Counted from the stretch's first letter, positions 1-8,912 are shown. The stretch: 33,514 nucleotides of DNA from CAJQND01 sp051010055 (GCA_051010055.1 JBPCVY010000116.1:1-33514), one strand, 5' to 3'. Program-made: numbers and translations. The notes: generated by a model not told the origin, from the sequence alone.

Positions 1-1
1 C

Positions 2-493
2 GCACCGGTTAAACCGCCAACCTCGCCGGCGCCAGAACGCCGCCGTGAACCGGAAGCTCAACCCACAAGGCCTGCAACAACTGCCCCATCCACGCCGGTG
101 GCATCAAGTTTCCAGGCCGAGTTTAAAGCCCAAAGTTCTGTAAAAGATGCTGAAAAGACTCAATCGTCCTGGCGCGAAAGGGTGCAAACCCGCGAGCAAA
201 ATGTGCAGCGGCGTGAAGAAGAAAAACCGGACCGCTCACCGCCAAGGCCGCGCGAGCAGGCAAGTTCGGCTCCGAGCGTATTGTCTGAGCGCACCCAATC
301 GATTGTCTCGCGTTCGATTGAAAGGGCAAAGAGCCGCCTGGATCTCAAGACCGCAGGTTCTCTGTCAATCGAACAATTGGTGGTAACCATGCTTGAGCCC
401 ATGCTCAAAGAATGGCTCGATGAAAATCTCCCGGAGCTAGTGGAAGAAATACTCCGTGAGGAAATTAAGCAGGTTTCTCGTCAACGCAGTTGA
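2..493 (+). CDS. popZ: PopZ-like polar organising protein (DUF2497), 5' partial
   Basis: The reading frame is open from base 2, so the gene starts outside the window; the GTG at 98 is only an internal codon and not a convincing start. The visible 163 residues begin with a proline/alanine/charged low-complexity stretch and end in a predicted-helical acidic block (about nucleotides 358-490) with the family pattern SIEQLVVTMLEPMLKEWLDE followed by NLPELVEEILREEI. This C-terminal block is the oligomerisation module of the alphaproteobacterial DUF2497/PopZ family, which forms a cell-pole matrix that anchors the chromosome origin through ParB. The position directly upstream of valS is also typical in alphaproteobacteria. 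The pole-organiser role is inferred from family and context; the N-terminal partner-binding helix is outside the window. Confidence 0.85.
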   Translation, partial: APVKPPTSPAPERRREPEAQPTRPATTAPSTPVASSFQAEFKAQSSVKDAEKTQSSWRERVQTREQNVQRREEEKPDRSPPRPREQASSAPSVLSERTQSIVSRSIERAKSRLDLKTAGSLSIEQLVVTMLEPMLKEWLDENLPELVEEILREEIKQVSRQRS

Positions 494-606
494 CAATGTC
501 TCGGAATTTTTGTGTTACACGGCTATGTTCTCGGCCCTTACCTGGACGCGGACGTGTTTTTGCCGCGTGGCAAGCGCCCCATCTACAAATCTGCCGGTAT
601 TTGAAT

Positions 607-3333
607 ATGCTTGAAAAGACATACAACCCCCATGAAATTGAACCACGCCTTTATGAGGCGTGGGAGACTACCGACGCATTTAAATGCGGCCAGCGACCCG
701 GCGCAGAACCCTATTGCATTGTCATTCCGCCGCCCAATGTCACAGGCTCGTTGCACATGGGCCACGCGCTCAACAACACCGTTCAGGACATCCTCATCCG
801 GTTTGAACGGATGCGGGGCAAGGACGTGCTTTGGCAGCCGGGAATGGACCATGCGGGCATCGCCACACAGATGGTGGTTGAACGCCAGCTTCAGGAAAAC
901 AACGAGCCTTCCCGGTGGGATATGGGCCGGGAGAAATTCGTCGAAAAAGTTTGGGAATGGAAGGCCGTTTCCGGCGGCTCGATAACCGACCAGCTCCGCA
1001 GGCTGGGCGCATCTTGCGATTGGTCACGCGAACGGTTCACTATGGACGATGGACTTTCCGCGGCCGTTCTTAAGGTTTTCGTTCAGCTCTACAAAGAAGG
1101 CCTGATCTATAAAGATGTCCGTTTGGTCAACTGGGACCCCAACCTGCTGACAGCTATCTCCGATCTGGAAGTGGAGCAGGTCGAGGTGAACAGCCATATG
1201 TGGCACTTCAAGTATCCTGTAGAGGGAGAAGAGGGGCGCTTCCTCACAGTCGCTACCACACGGCCAGAAACAATGTTGGGCGATACCGGCGTCGCCGTTC
1301 ATCCAGACGACGAGCGTTACAAGGACTTGATCGGAATGAACTGCGTTCTTCCGCTCGTTGGGCGGCGGTTGCCAATCGTTGCCGATGAATATGCCGACCC
1401 GGAACAGGGTTCCGGCGCTGTAAAGATGACACCTGCACACGATTTCAACGATTTCGAGGTTGGAAAACGGCAAAATCTTCGTCTCATAAACATTTTTGAT
1501 CGGCACGCCTGCCTCAGTCTTGAAGGCAATGAAGAGTTTCTGGAAGAACTTCCTGACTCGGACGAGCTGCAGAAAACCCTCCAGATGCACGGCACGGACA
1601 GGTTTGAGGCGCGGAAACAAATCGTCGTGCGTCTTGAGGCTTTGGGCCTGGTCGAGAAAATTGAAGAACACACCCATGTGGTTCCGCACGGTGACCGTTC
1701 GCATGATGTCATTGAACCGTTCTTGACCGATCAATGGTATGTGGATACTGAAACCCTGGCCAAACCGGCGATCAAGGCTGTCGAGCAGGGCGATACCAAG
1801 TTCATTCCCAAAAACTGGGACAAGACCTATTTCGAGTGGATGCGCAACATTCAGCCATGGTGCGTTTCCCGCCAGCTTTGGTGGGGACACCAAATCCCTG
1901 CTTGGTATGGGCCCGACGGCGAAGTTTTCGTTGAGGAAACTGAGAACCAGGCGCTTGCGGCAGCTGAACGCCACTATGGCACTCGCACCATGCTGACCCG
2001 CGATGAGGATGTACTTGATACCTGGTTCTCGTCAGCTCTGTGGCCGTTTTCGACTCTGGGCTGGCCAGATGAAACACCGGAGCTGGACCGTTTCTATAAA
2101 ACCAGCGTGTTGGTCACCGGTTTTGACATCATCTTTTTCTGGGTGGCCAGAATGATGATGTTTGGTATGCATTTTATGAAAGACGAAAAGGGCGTTCCTG
2201 AAGTTCCGTTTTCTGATGTTTATATTCACGCACTGGTGCGCGATGAAACGGGCGCAAAGATGTCAAAATCCAAGGGGAACGTTATCGACCCTCTTGAGAT
2301 TGTCGATGAGTACGGCGCGGATGCGCTACGCTTCACGCTTGCGGCGATGGCCGCCCAGGGGCGCGATATCAAACTTGCCACATCGCGGGTGGCAGGTTAC
2401 CGGAATTTCGCAACCAAACTGTGGAACGCCGCGCGGTTCGCGGAAATGAACGATTGCGTGCGCGCTGAAGGTTTCGATCCCAAGACGGTGAAACACACCG
2501 CCAACAAGTGGATTGTCTCGCAATCTGCCCAGACAGCCGCTGAAGTGAGCGAAGGCATCATACAGTACCGGTTCAACGAGGCAGCTGGCAGCCTTTACAG
2601 GTTCGTCTGGAATGTGTTTTGCGATTGGTATCTGGAACTCATCAAACCGGCACTGAACGGCGATGATGAAGAAGCCAAGGCCGAAGCACAGGCAACCGCA
2701 GCATGGGCGCTGGACCAGATTATGTGTCTGTTGCATCCCTTTATGCCATTCATCACGGAGGAGCTGTGGCAACGCACGGGCGAAGTGGGCCCTGAGCGCG
2801 AAAGTGCGCTCATCCTGTCCGAATGGCCTGAGCTTGATGGATTGGAAGATGAAGCGGCCAATAGCGAGCTTGACTGGGTCATCAAGTTCATCTCAGAAGT
2901 GCGCTCCGTGCGCGCGGAAATGAACGTTCCTGCATCGGCCAAAATCAGGTGTGTGATAACAGGCGCCAATGATGGGTCAACCAAGCGCGCGCTGAGCTGG
3001 GAGACGGAAATTTCACGGCTCGCACGGCTGAGCGAAATCAAGTTTGCGCAAACACCGCCGGAAGGCTCGGTTCAAACAGTTGTTGATGAGGCAACCATCG
3101 CGCTTCCGCTTGTCGATGTTATTGATATTTCAGCTGAAACGGCGCGGCTTTCCAAAGAACTCGGCAAGGTGGAAGGTGAAATCAAGGGGCTCACCGCCAA
3201 GCTTTCAAATGAAAATTTCACCGCCAAAGCACCAGCCCATGTGGTCGAGGAACAGCGCAACAGGCGCGATGATGCTCAGGCACGGGCAGAGAAAATCAAT
3301 GCCGCACTTGAGCGCCTGAAAGGTGTGGCGTAA
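607..3333 (+). CDS. valS: Valine--tRNA ligase
   Basis: Class I aminoacyl-tRNA synthetase that charges tRNA-Val in the cytoplasm. From ATG 607 the product is 908 residues, normal for ValRS. HIGH appears as HMGH at residues 50-53 after PPPNVTGSL, and KMSKS is exact at residues 551-555. Between them lies the CP1 editing domain, with the threonine-rich TTRPETMLGDT segment. The anticodon-binding domain follows, and the C-terminus is a charged heptad-like arm of the ValRS coiled-coil type (about residues 840-905). The frame is open upstream to 490, but those 39 codons are not ValRS-like, whereas MLEKTYNPHEIEPRLYEAWE matches the family N-terminus, so 607 is chosen. It lies 113 bp after the popZ-like gene and may share its transcript. 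Confidence 0.97.
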   Translation: MLEKTYNPHEIEPRLYEAWETTDAFKCGQRPGAEPYCIVIPPPNVTGSLHMGHALNNTVQDILIRFERMRGKDVLWQPGMDHAGIATQMVVERQLQENNEPSRWDMGREKFVEKVWEWKAVSGGSITDQLRRLGASCDWSRERFTMDDGLSAAVLKVFVQLYKEGLIYKDVRLVNWDPNLLTAISDLEVEQVEVNSHMWHFKYPVEGEEGRFLTVATTRPETMLGDTGVAVHPDDERYKDLIGMNCVLPLVGRRLPIVADEYADPEQGSGAVKMTPAHDFNDFEVGKRQNLRLINIFDRHACLSLEGNEEFLEELPDSDELQKTLQMHGTDRFEARKQIVVRLEALGLVEKIEEHTHVVPHGDRSHDVIEPFLTDQWYVDTETLAKPAIKAVEQGDTKFIPKNWDKTYFEWMRNIQPWCVSRQLWWGHQIPAWYGPDGEVFVEETENQALAAAERHYGTRTMLTRDEDVLDTWFSSALWPFSTLGWPDETPELDRFYKTSVLVTGFDIIFFWVARMMMFGMHFMKDEKGVPEVPFSDVYIHALVRDETGAKMSKSKGNVIDPLEIVDEYGADALRFTLAAMAAQGRDIKLATSRVAGYRNFATKLWNAARFAEMNDCVRAEGFDPKTVKHTANKWIVSQSAQTAAEVSEGIIQYRFNEAAGSLYRFVWNVFCDWYLELIKPALNGDDEEAKAEAQATAAWALDQIMCLLHPFMPFITEELWQRTGEVGPERESALILSEWPELDGLEDEAANSELDWVIKFISEVRSVRAEMNVPASAKIRCVITGANDGSTKRALSWETEISRLARLSEIKFAQTPPEGSVQTVVDEATIALPLVDVIDISAETARLSKELGKVEGEIKGLTAKLSNENFTAKAPAHVVEEQRNRRDDAQARAEKINAALERLKGVA

Positions 3334-3344
3334 CTGCCGAAATA

Positions 3345-3360
3345 GTGACAAAATTGTCAC
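3345..3360. repeat. Perfect inverted repeat after valS
   Basis: GTGACAA-AA-TTGTCAC is a perfect 7-bp dyad, 11 bp after the valS stop codon. It could be an operator half-site pair or the top of a larger fold, because AACTGCC (3332-3338) can also pair with GGCAGTT (3396-3402) around it. There is no T-tract right after it, so it is not itself called a terminator. Confidence 0.5.
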
Positions 3361-3385
3361 AGGTGTTGGAAGAATGCACTATGTG

Positions 3386-3413
3386 ACCGAACTTTGGCAG
3401 TTCGATCTTTTTT
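3386..3413 (+). terminator. Probable intrinsic terminator of valS
   Basis: GACCGAAC and GTTCGATC form a short stem with one mismatch (core CGAAC/GTTCG, seven-base loop), followed by CTTTTTT at 3407-3413. The stem is weak but the T-tract is well placed, 53-80 bp after the valS stop. An alternative pairing of the right arm with AACTGCC at 3332-3338 would give a longer composite hairpin ending at the same T-tract. Confidence 0.5.
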
Positions 3414-3542
3414 CCGCCTCAAAACGGGCATAGCTTCGCAACCGTTCGGGCATGAATAAAAAACAACAAAGCTGGCCTGGATGAACAGGTTGTCCGGCGG
3501 AGAGAAGTGACCTCGCAAAATTATTGAAATTTGCAGGAAATT

Positions 3543-3557
3543 CGCCGGTTACCGGCG
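3543..3557. promoter_or_regulatory. Perfect GC-rich dyad upstream of ilvD
   Basis: CGCCGGT-T-ACCGGCG is a perfect 7+1+7 dyad whose near edge is 73 bp before the ilvD start. A second small dyad, GGTTG-GG-CAACC, follows at 3572-3583. The position fits an operator or a structured 5' leader of ilvD. No leader peptide rich in Ile, Val or Leu codons is present, so classical attenuation is not supported. Confidence 0.35.
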
Positions 3558-3630
3558 CATTGAAACTGCACGGTTGGGCAACCAAATGTACTAACAAAGC
3601 CAGCGGTTAAGGCAACAGGATAGGATAATA

Positions 3631-5355
3631 ATGGACGCCAAAACGTTCGATAAAAAGAAGCTTCCCAGCCGTCATGTGACGGTGGGTCCTCAGCGTGCAC
3701 CGCACCGTTCTTATTATTATGCAATGGGGCTGACACGGGCGCAGATTGACCAGCCATTTGTTGGAGTTGCGACCTGCTGGAATGAGGCAGCGCCATGCAA
3801 TATCGCGCTCATGCGCCAGGCGCAGGCTGTTAAAGCCGGGGTTGCAGCGGCAAGCGGCACGCCCAGAGAATTCACCACAATTACCGTAACTGACGGCATT
3901 GCCATGGGCCACCAGGGCATGAAGGCATCGCTTGTTTCGCGCGATGTGATCACAGATTCAGTTGAGCTTACCATGCGCGGGCATTGTTACGACGCGCTTG
4001 TCGGGCTTGCCGGTTGCGATAAGTCTCTGCCCGGCATGATGATGGCCATGTGCCGGCTCAATGTGCCGTCCGTATTCATTTATGGCGGTTCAATTTTGCC
4101 GGGCAACTTCCGTGGCCGCGAAGTTACCGTTCAAGATGTTTTCGAAGCTGTTGGCCGCCATTCAGTAGGGGAAATGTCGAATGAAGACCTGGATGAGCTC
4201 GAGCATGTGGCATGCCCTAGTGCAGGCGCATGCGGTGCACAGTTTACCGCCAACACCATGGCGACCGTTTCTGAGGCGATTGGCCTTGCGCTGCCATATT
4301 CGGCTGGCGCGCCGGCACCTTACGAATTCCGCGACCAGTTCTGCATGGCTGCCGGTGAGCAGGTGATGGAGTTGATTGCTCGAAATATCCGCCCGCGCGA
4401 CATTGTTACCCGCAAGGCGCTGGAAAATGCCGCAACCGTGGTTGCCGCTTCTGGTGGTTCTACAAATGCAGGACTGCACTTGCCGGCAATTGCCCATGAA
4501 TGCGGTATCGATTTCGACCTTCTTGAAGTGGCTGAAATTTTTAAGAAAACCCCATACATCGCAGACCTCAAACCAGGCGGCAAATATGTCGCCAAGGATA
4601 TGTTCGAGGCCGGCGGCATTCCGCTCTTGATGAAGACGCTGTTGGAAAATGGCTTCCTGCACGGCGATTGCATCACCGTAACAGGGCGTACCATTGCGGA
4701 AAACCTTGCCTCGGTTGAATGGAACCCGGGCCAGGATGTGGTTTATCCCGCCGATACGCCGATCACGCCGACCGGCGGTGTTGTCGGGCTTCAGGGAAAC
4801 CTCGCTCCAGATGGCGCCATTGTAAAAGTGGCTGGCATGGAGCGGCTGCAATTTACCGGCCCGGCACGGTGCTTTAACTCTGAAGAGCTTTGCTTTGAGG
4901 CCGTCAAAAACCGGCAATATGAAGAAGGCGATGTCTTCGTCATCCGTTATGAAGGTCCCAAAGGCGGGCCCGGCATGCGTGAAATGCTGGCAACAACGGC
5001 TGCACTTTACGGACAAGGGGCAGGCGATAAGGTTGCTCTGATTACCGATGGCCGTTTTTCTGGAGCAACGCGCGGCTTCTGCATCGGCCATGTGGGCCCG
5101 GAAGCAGCGGTCGGCGGACCAATCGCAATGCTCAAAGATGGCGACGTGATCTCTATCGACGCTGTTGAGGGAACCATTTCTGTTGATTTGAGCGACGAGG
5201 AATTGGCCGAACGCAAGAAAAGCTGGAAACCCAAAGAGGCAACCTTTGGTTCTGGTGCAATTTGGAAATATGCACAAACGGTGGGCAATGCCCGCAAAGG
5301 TGCTGTGACACATCCTGGAGGTAAAGCGGAAAGTGCTTGTTACGCGGACATATAA
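3631..5355 (+). CDS. ilvD: Dihydroxy-acid dehydratase
   Basis: Fe-S enzyme that dehydrates 2,3-dihydroxy-isovalerate and 2,3-dihydroxy-3-methylvalerate, the penultimate step of valine and isoleucine synthesis. The 574-residue length fits the family. Visible motifs are TCWNEAAPCN (Cys49 and Cys56), GCDKSLPGMM (Cys129, Asp130, Lys131), CPSAGACGAQFTANTM (Cys195 and Cys201), and the C-terminal TDGRFSGATRGF with the conserved Ser. Cysteines in all three family motifs are therefore retained. The sequence follows IlvD rather than the paralogous Edd (6-phosphogluconate dehydratase). The start ATG has AGGATAGG just upstream. The gene is isolated from other ilv genes here and overlaps the next gene by 23 bp. 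Confidence 0.96.
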   Translation: MDAKTFDKKKLPSRHVTVGPQRAPHRSYYYAMGLTRAQIDQPFVGVATCWNEAAPCNIALMRQAQAVKAGVAAASGTPREFTTITVTDGIAMGHQGMKASLVSRDVITDSVELTMRGHCYDALVGLAGCDKSLPGMMMAMCRLNVPSVFIYGGSILPGNFRGREVTVQDVFEAVGRHSVGEMSNEDLDELEHVACPSAGACGAQFTANTMATVSEAIGLALPYSAGAPAPYEFRDQFCMAAGEQVMELIARNIRPRDIVTRKALENAATVVAASGGSTNAGLHLPAIAHECGIDFDLLEVAEIFKKTPYIADLKPGGKYVAKDMFEAGGIPLLMKTLLENGFLHGDCITVTGRTIAENLASVEWNPGQDVVYPADTPITPTGGVVGLQGNLAPDGAIVKVAGMERLQFTGPARCFNSEELCFEAVKNRQYEEGDVFVIRYEGPKGGPGMREMLATTAALYGQGAGDKVALITDGRFSGATRGFCIGHVGPEAAVGGPIAMLKDGDVISIDAVEGTISVDLSDEELAERKKSWKPKEATFGSGAIWKYAQTVGNARKGAVTHPGGKAESACYADI

Positions 5356-6286
5356 TGTACGCAAGCCAGTACGCGCTCTAAGCGCCGCTGCAGGTCTGGC
5401 AATTGGGCTGGGCCTGGCTGTCAGCGGCGATGCATGGGCCGAAGACGGTGCGAACACGAGCTTTGCGCCTTCCGTGTTCCATTCTTTCCGCGACACCCTC
5501 AAAAAGGCCACGCCTGATTTTGACTTCAAGATTTGGGCAAGCGACCGGGAAAAGGCCCTTCAAGCCTATCAAAAGGGCGACTATAGGGGGGCCCATGAGC
5601 TGTTCAAGGCAGCTGCTGACGATGGCGATCTCATGGCGTCATGGTGGCTTGGCCGCATGTATCAGCTCGGCCAAGGCGTGTCATTGGATGATGCACAGGC
5701 CTACAACCATTTCTACAAGGTTGCCGTAACGTTTAACGGCACAGACAGGCATGGGCCGCTGTTCCGGGCAAAGCTCGATTCACTCGTTCAAGTCGGTCAC
5801 TACTACCGGGTGGGCATAGAATCAGCCAATCTGTTGCCGCAGCCAGAACGGGCATTGCGCATCTTCCGGAAAGCGGCGCAATACCGCCATCCTGGCGCGC
5901 AGTTCAACATTGGCGATATGATGCTTGCCGGCGAAGGCACTTCGCAGCGCAAGAAGCGCGGTGTACGCTGGATTATGCTGGCGGCGCGCAAACATTATCC
6001 TCCGGCCCAGGCCAAACTTGGCGATATCTACTGGAACAGTGAGGGCGCCGATAACCATCAGATAAGGGCTTTCATGTGGTACACGCTTGCCACCACGGCT
6101 GCTGCGCCTGAAGTGCATCCGGACATTCATAACCGTTACGACACCTTGTCGACCCTTGTGCCGGAAACAGAGCAGGAGAGGGCGCGGGAACTGGCGCTTC
6201 GCTGGTCCAAGAAATACCCATCTCCCGAGCAAATTGGCGCAGCACCTGTGCCAGCCGGCAGCGATTTACGCAAAAAAGACGAATAG
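5333..6286 (+). CDS. Sel1-repeat periplasmic protein, ExoR-like
   Basis: A 317-residue secreted Sel1/TPR-like protein. The GTG start at 5333 has GGAGG at 5317-5321 and lies inside the end of ilvD. Residues about 13-36 form a signal peptide: an Arg/Lys start, a hydrophobic AAAGLAIGLGLAV core and an A-W-A-type cleavage site before EDGAN. Sel1 repeats are visible from about residue 80, for example AASWW-like helices with LGRMYQLGQGVSLDDAQAY, FNIGDMMLAGEGTS and LGDIYWNSEGAD. The layout, with a YYRVGIE segment mid-protein, resembles ExoR, the periplasmic inhibitor of the ExoS-ChvI system in Rhizobiales. That assignment is inference from memory of the family; a generic Sel1 protein is the alternative. 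It converges on xthA with an 8-bp gap. Confidence 0.8.
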   Translation: MLVTRTYNVRKPVRALSAAAGLAIGLGLAVSGDAWAEDGANTSFAPSVFHSFRDTLKKATPDFDFKIWASDREKALQAYQKGDYRGAHELFKAAADDGDLMASWWLGRMYQLGQGVSLDDAQAYNHFYKVAVTFNGTDRHGPLFRAKLDSLVQVGHYYRVGIESANLLPQPERALRIFRKAAQYRHPGAQFNIGDMMLAGEGTSQRKKRGVRWIMLAARKHYPPAQAKLGDIYWNSEGADNHQIRAFMWYTLATTAAAPEVHPDIHNRYDTLSTLVPETEQERARELALRWSKKYPSPEQIGAAPVPAGSDLRKKDE

Positions 6287-6294
6287 AACTTTTC

Positions 6295-7077
6295 TCAGAA
6301 ACTGAATTCCGCACGCACGGGCACATGGTCGGAAGGCTTCTCCCAGCTGCGCACATGTTTGTCGATTTGGCATGAAACAAGCCGGTCGGCAGCCTGTGGC
6401 GACAGCAACAGGTGGTCAATGCGGATGCCATTGTTCTTCTGCCAGGCGCCGGCCTGATAGTCCCAGAAAGTAAAGTCGCCGCCATGCGGGCTGATGTTGC
6501 GCACCGCATCGGTGAGGCCGAGCGCCGTCAGGGCATAAAACTTCTCCCGGGTTGTTTGCAAAAACAACGCATCATTTTCCCACGCTTCCGGGGAGTAGCA
6601 ATCTTGCGGCTGCGGAATAACATTGTAGTCACCAGCGAGAACCAGCGGTTCTTCCAACTCGAGCAATCCCTTTGCGTGAGCCTCCAAACGTTCCATCCAC
6701 GCGAGTTTGTAAGGATATTTATCTGTATCAACCGGGTTGCCATTGGGCAGGTAAATCGACGCAACACGAACAACGCTGGAGCCTGTGCCAATAACCGCCT
6801 CAAGATACCGTGCCTGCACATCTTCATCGTCACCGGGAAGGCGTGGCAAAATTTCTTCAAAAGGCGCTTTTGAGAGGATCGCAACGCCGTTGAAGCCCTT
6901 TTGGCCGTGAGTTTCCACGTTATAGCCAAGCTCTTCTATTGCACCGCGCGGGAAATTTTCATCAATCGATTTGATTTCTTGCAGGCAAACCACGTCTGGC
7001 GAAGCCTCTTTGAGCCAAGAGAGGAGCCCGTCAATCCGTGCCTTGATGCCGTTTATGTTCCAGGTAGCGATATACAT
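6295..7077 (-). CDS. xthA: Exodeoxyribonuclease III (AP endonuclease)
   Basis: Metal-dependent exonuclease/AP endonuclease of base excision repair (EEP fold). The 260 residues begin MYIATWNINGIKARIDGL, with Asn7 and Glu34 (CLQE) as metal/active-site residues. Further motifs are IYLPNGNPV, the catalytic AGDYNV, the FTFWDYQAG block and C-terminal KPSDHVPV with the catalytic Asp-His pair. The frame continues upstream to 7125, but the first 16 codons are unlike the family, so the ATG at 7077 is preferred. It lies 73 bp downstream of erpA on the same strand and is probably cotranscribed with it. Confidence 0.94.
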   Translation of the reverse strand: MYIATWNINGIKARIDGLLSWLKEASPDVVCLQEIKSIDENFPRGAIEELGYNVETHGQKGFNGVAILSKAPFEEILPRLPGDDEDVQARYLEAVIGTGSSVVRVASIYLPNGNPVDTDKYPYKLAWMERLEAHAKGLLELEEPLVLAGDYNVIPQPQDCYSPEAWENDALFLQTTREKFYALTALGLTDAVRNISPHGGDFTFWDYQAGAWQKNNGIRIDHLLLSPQAADRLVSCQIDKHVRSWEKPSDHVPVRAEFSF

Positions 7078-7150
7078 GGCGCACACTGTGCCCAGAGCAG
7101 TGTGAAACCGCAACACGCAGATCATTCTTCGCCGTGTTTATCCAGAGAAA

Positions 7151-7495
7151 TCAGACGGAAAAACTGGTGCCGCAGCCGCAAGCAGCCGTCGCATTGGGGT
7201 TTTTTATCTGGAAGGACTGGCCAATGAGGTCGTCTACAAAATCAATTTCAGAGCCCTGCATGTACATAAGTGACAGGGAATCGATGTATACCTTGGCGCC
7301 TTCGCGCTCAATGACGATATCATCATCATTGGACACGCCATCAAGTTCAAAGCCATATTGAAATCCCGAACAACCGCCACCGGACACACTGATGCGCAGG
7401 GCCTGTTTTTCCGGCTCATTGGCTAGAATCCTGACGATTCTCCTCGCCGCTGCTGCCGACAGGGTCACGTCTATATCTTGGGCGCCGGTCGTCAT
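7151..7495 (-). CDS. erpA: Iron-sulfur cluster insertion protein ErpA
   Basis: A-type carrier that passes Fe-S clusters to apo-proteins. From the ATG at 7495 the product is 114 residues, with GGGCSGFQYGF (Cys42) and the terminal CGCGTSF (Cys106 and Cys108). These are the length and cysteine positions I recall for E. coli ErpA, which is why this start is preferred over the ATG at 7504 or the longer frame to 7564. All three cluster-ligand cysteines are present. It is divergent from dgt, with an 87-bp intergenic region that holds a good minus-strand promoter. Confidence 0.93.
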   Translation of the reverse strand: MTTGAQDIDVTLSAAAARRIVRILANEPEKQALRISVSGGGCSGFQYGFELDGVSNDDDIVIEREGAKVYIDSLSLMYMQGSEIDFVDDLIGQSFQIKNPNATAACGCGTSFSV

Positions 7496-7530
7496 TGGAT
7501 GCATTTGTCCATTGATGTTTGGGTGATATG

Positions 7531-7558
7531 AATGTAGGCGGTGGGCTCGGCTTGTCAA
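7531..7558 (-). promoter_or_regulatory. Predicted sigma-70-type promoter of erpA-xthA
   Basis: On the minus strand, TTGACA (7553-7558) is a perfect -35 hexamer, followed after 16 bp by TACATT (7531-7536) as a -10 with 4 of 6 matches. It lies 36 bp upstream of the chosen erpA start. Confidence 0.5.
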
Positions 7559-7582
7559 TAACATCGAAAAAACAGCTTAAAA

Positions 7583-8788
7583 ATGGGAAATCAAGTTAGA
7601 CAACGTAATGTGATTGCTTGCGATCCCAACGAAACCCGTGGCCGGTTCCATAAAGAGCCGGAAAGCACAGGCCGCTCTGTTTATCAGCGCGACCGGGACA
7701 GGATTATTCATTCAACAGCCCTGCGGCGGCTGAAACACAAAACACAAGTGTTCGTATATCACGAAGGTGATCATTTCCGCACAAGGCTTACCCATTCCCT
7801 TGAGGTTGCCCAGATAGCCAGGTCAATTGCGCGCTCCTTGGGGCTAGATGAGGACTTAACCGAGGCGTTGGCGCTGGCCCACGATCTCGGCCACACTCCG
7901 TTCGGGCATTCCGGCGAAGATGCCCTTAACGCATGCATGGAAGAGTGGGGCGGGTTCGACCACAATGCCCAATCCTTGCGGATTGTGACATTGCTTGAGC
8001 GACGCTATGCGGGATTTGACGGCCTCAATCTCACCTTGGAGACCCTGGAGGGGTTAATAAAACATAATGGTCCGCTGGTAGATGAACGTGGAAAACCGGT
8101 TGGAAGATATGAGAAAACCGAGCTTCCGGCAGGTTTTACTGAATTTTCGCATCTTGATGAGCTTGAACCGGCAAGTTTTGCTTCTGCCGAAGCTCAGGTT
8201 GCCGCGATCTCCGATGATATTGCCTATAACGCCCATGACATTGACGACGGCCTGCGGGCGGGGCTGTTTGAGGTCATTGATCTTGCCGATGTGCCCCTAG
8301 CGGGTGAAGCGCTTTCAGAGGTGTTGAAAATTCACCCGCAGCTTGAGCGCTCACGACTTGTGCATGAAACTGTGCGCCGGGTTATTTCGGCGATGGTGAG
8401 CGATGTTGTTTCCCGCACCCGCAGGAACATCGAAAAGAGCCGTGTTGCAAATGTTGATGACGTGCGAGACCTTGGTGAACCATTGGTGGTATTTTCCCCG
8501 CAATTGGCGGAAAACAACCGGGTTTTGAAGGCGTTTCTTTCCAAGCGCATGTACCATCACGAAAAAGTTCACAGAATCATGGAACGAGCCAAGCGGGTCA
8601 TCCGCGAACTGTTCGATTGCTACATGGAAACTCCTTCAACTGCGCCGAAGGAGTGGCGCGGGTTCGCCGGCAGTGATGATGAAACCGTGCATGCCCGCCA
8701 GGTTTGCGATTTTATTGCCGGCATGACCGACAGATATGCCATTGATGAACACAAGCGCTTATTTGACCTTGCCCCGCTTTTCAGATAA
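7583..8788 (+). CDS. dgt: Deoxyguanosinetriphosphate triphosphohydrolase-like protein (HD domain)
   Basis: An HD-superfamily dNTP triphosphohydrolase, expected to split dGTP or other dNTPs to the nucleoside and triphosphate. The 401-residue length matches the shorter Dgt-like type common in alphaproteobacteria rather than the longer E. coli Dgt. The N-terminal Dgt motif STALRRLKHKTQVF is present. The metal-binding residues are His71 (RLTHSLEV) and His100-Asp101 in HDLGHTPFGH, with His104 and His109 following. It starts the long plus-strand run and is divergent from erpA. The real nucleotide specificity cannot be read from sequence. Confidence 0.92.
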   Translation: MGNQVRQRNVIACDPNETRGRFHKEPESTGRSVYQRDRDRIIHSTALRRLKHKTQVFVYHEGDHFRTRLTHSLEVAQIARSIARSLGLDEDLTEALALAHDLGHTPFGHSGEDALNACMEEWGGFDHNAQSLRIVTLLERRYAGFDGLNLTLETLEGLIKHNGPLVDERGKPVGRYEKTELPAGFTEFSHLDELEPASFASAEAQVAAISDDIAYNAHDIDDGLRAGLFEVIDLADVPLAGEALSEVLKIHPQLERSRLVHETVRRVISAMVSDVVSRTRRNIEKSRVANVDDVRDLGEPLVVFSPQLAENNRVLKAFLSKRMYHHEKVHRIMERAKRVIRELFDCYMETPSTAPKEWRGFAGSDDETVHARQVCDFIAGMTDRYAIDEHKRLFDLAPLFR

Positions 8789-8853
8789 GCCGCAGCGCCA
8801 GGACCTGTTGCGGATCGATAAGTTTCGAACCTTGGTCTAAAGTAAAATTGAAG

Positions 8854-8884
8854 CCCGGTTCAAGGCCGGCCATTTCGAACCCGG
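8854..8884. repeat. Imperfect inverted repeat upstream of argS
   Basis: CCGGTTC and GAACCCGG flank a central GGCCGGCC palindrome (8864-8871), with one bulged base. TTTCGAACC also occurs twice in direct orientation (8823-8831 and 8874-8882). It lies 29 bp before the argS GTG start. There is no T-tract, so an operator or mRNA leader structure is more likely than a terminator. Confidence 0.3.
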
Positions 8885-8912
8885 CCACCTCATTTCAAGT
8901 GAGACATTCCTC

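Noticed and set aside
490..606. Longer N-terminus of ValRS
   Set aside because: The 39 extra residues are Arg/Pro/Cys-rich and unlike the family; MLEKTYNPHE at 607 is the normal start.
3452..3484. Ten-codon ORF (MNKKQQSWPG) upstream of ilvD as an attenuator leader peptide
   Set aside because: It has no Ile, Val or Leu codons, no good ribosome site, and no antiterminator/terminator pair right before ilvD.
3631..5355. Phosphogluconate dehydratase (Edd) instead of IlvD
   Set aside because: Length of 574 and the CDKSLPGMMMA and CPSAGACGAQF blocks follow IlvD; Edd is longer and its usual zwf/eda neighbours are absent.
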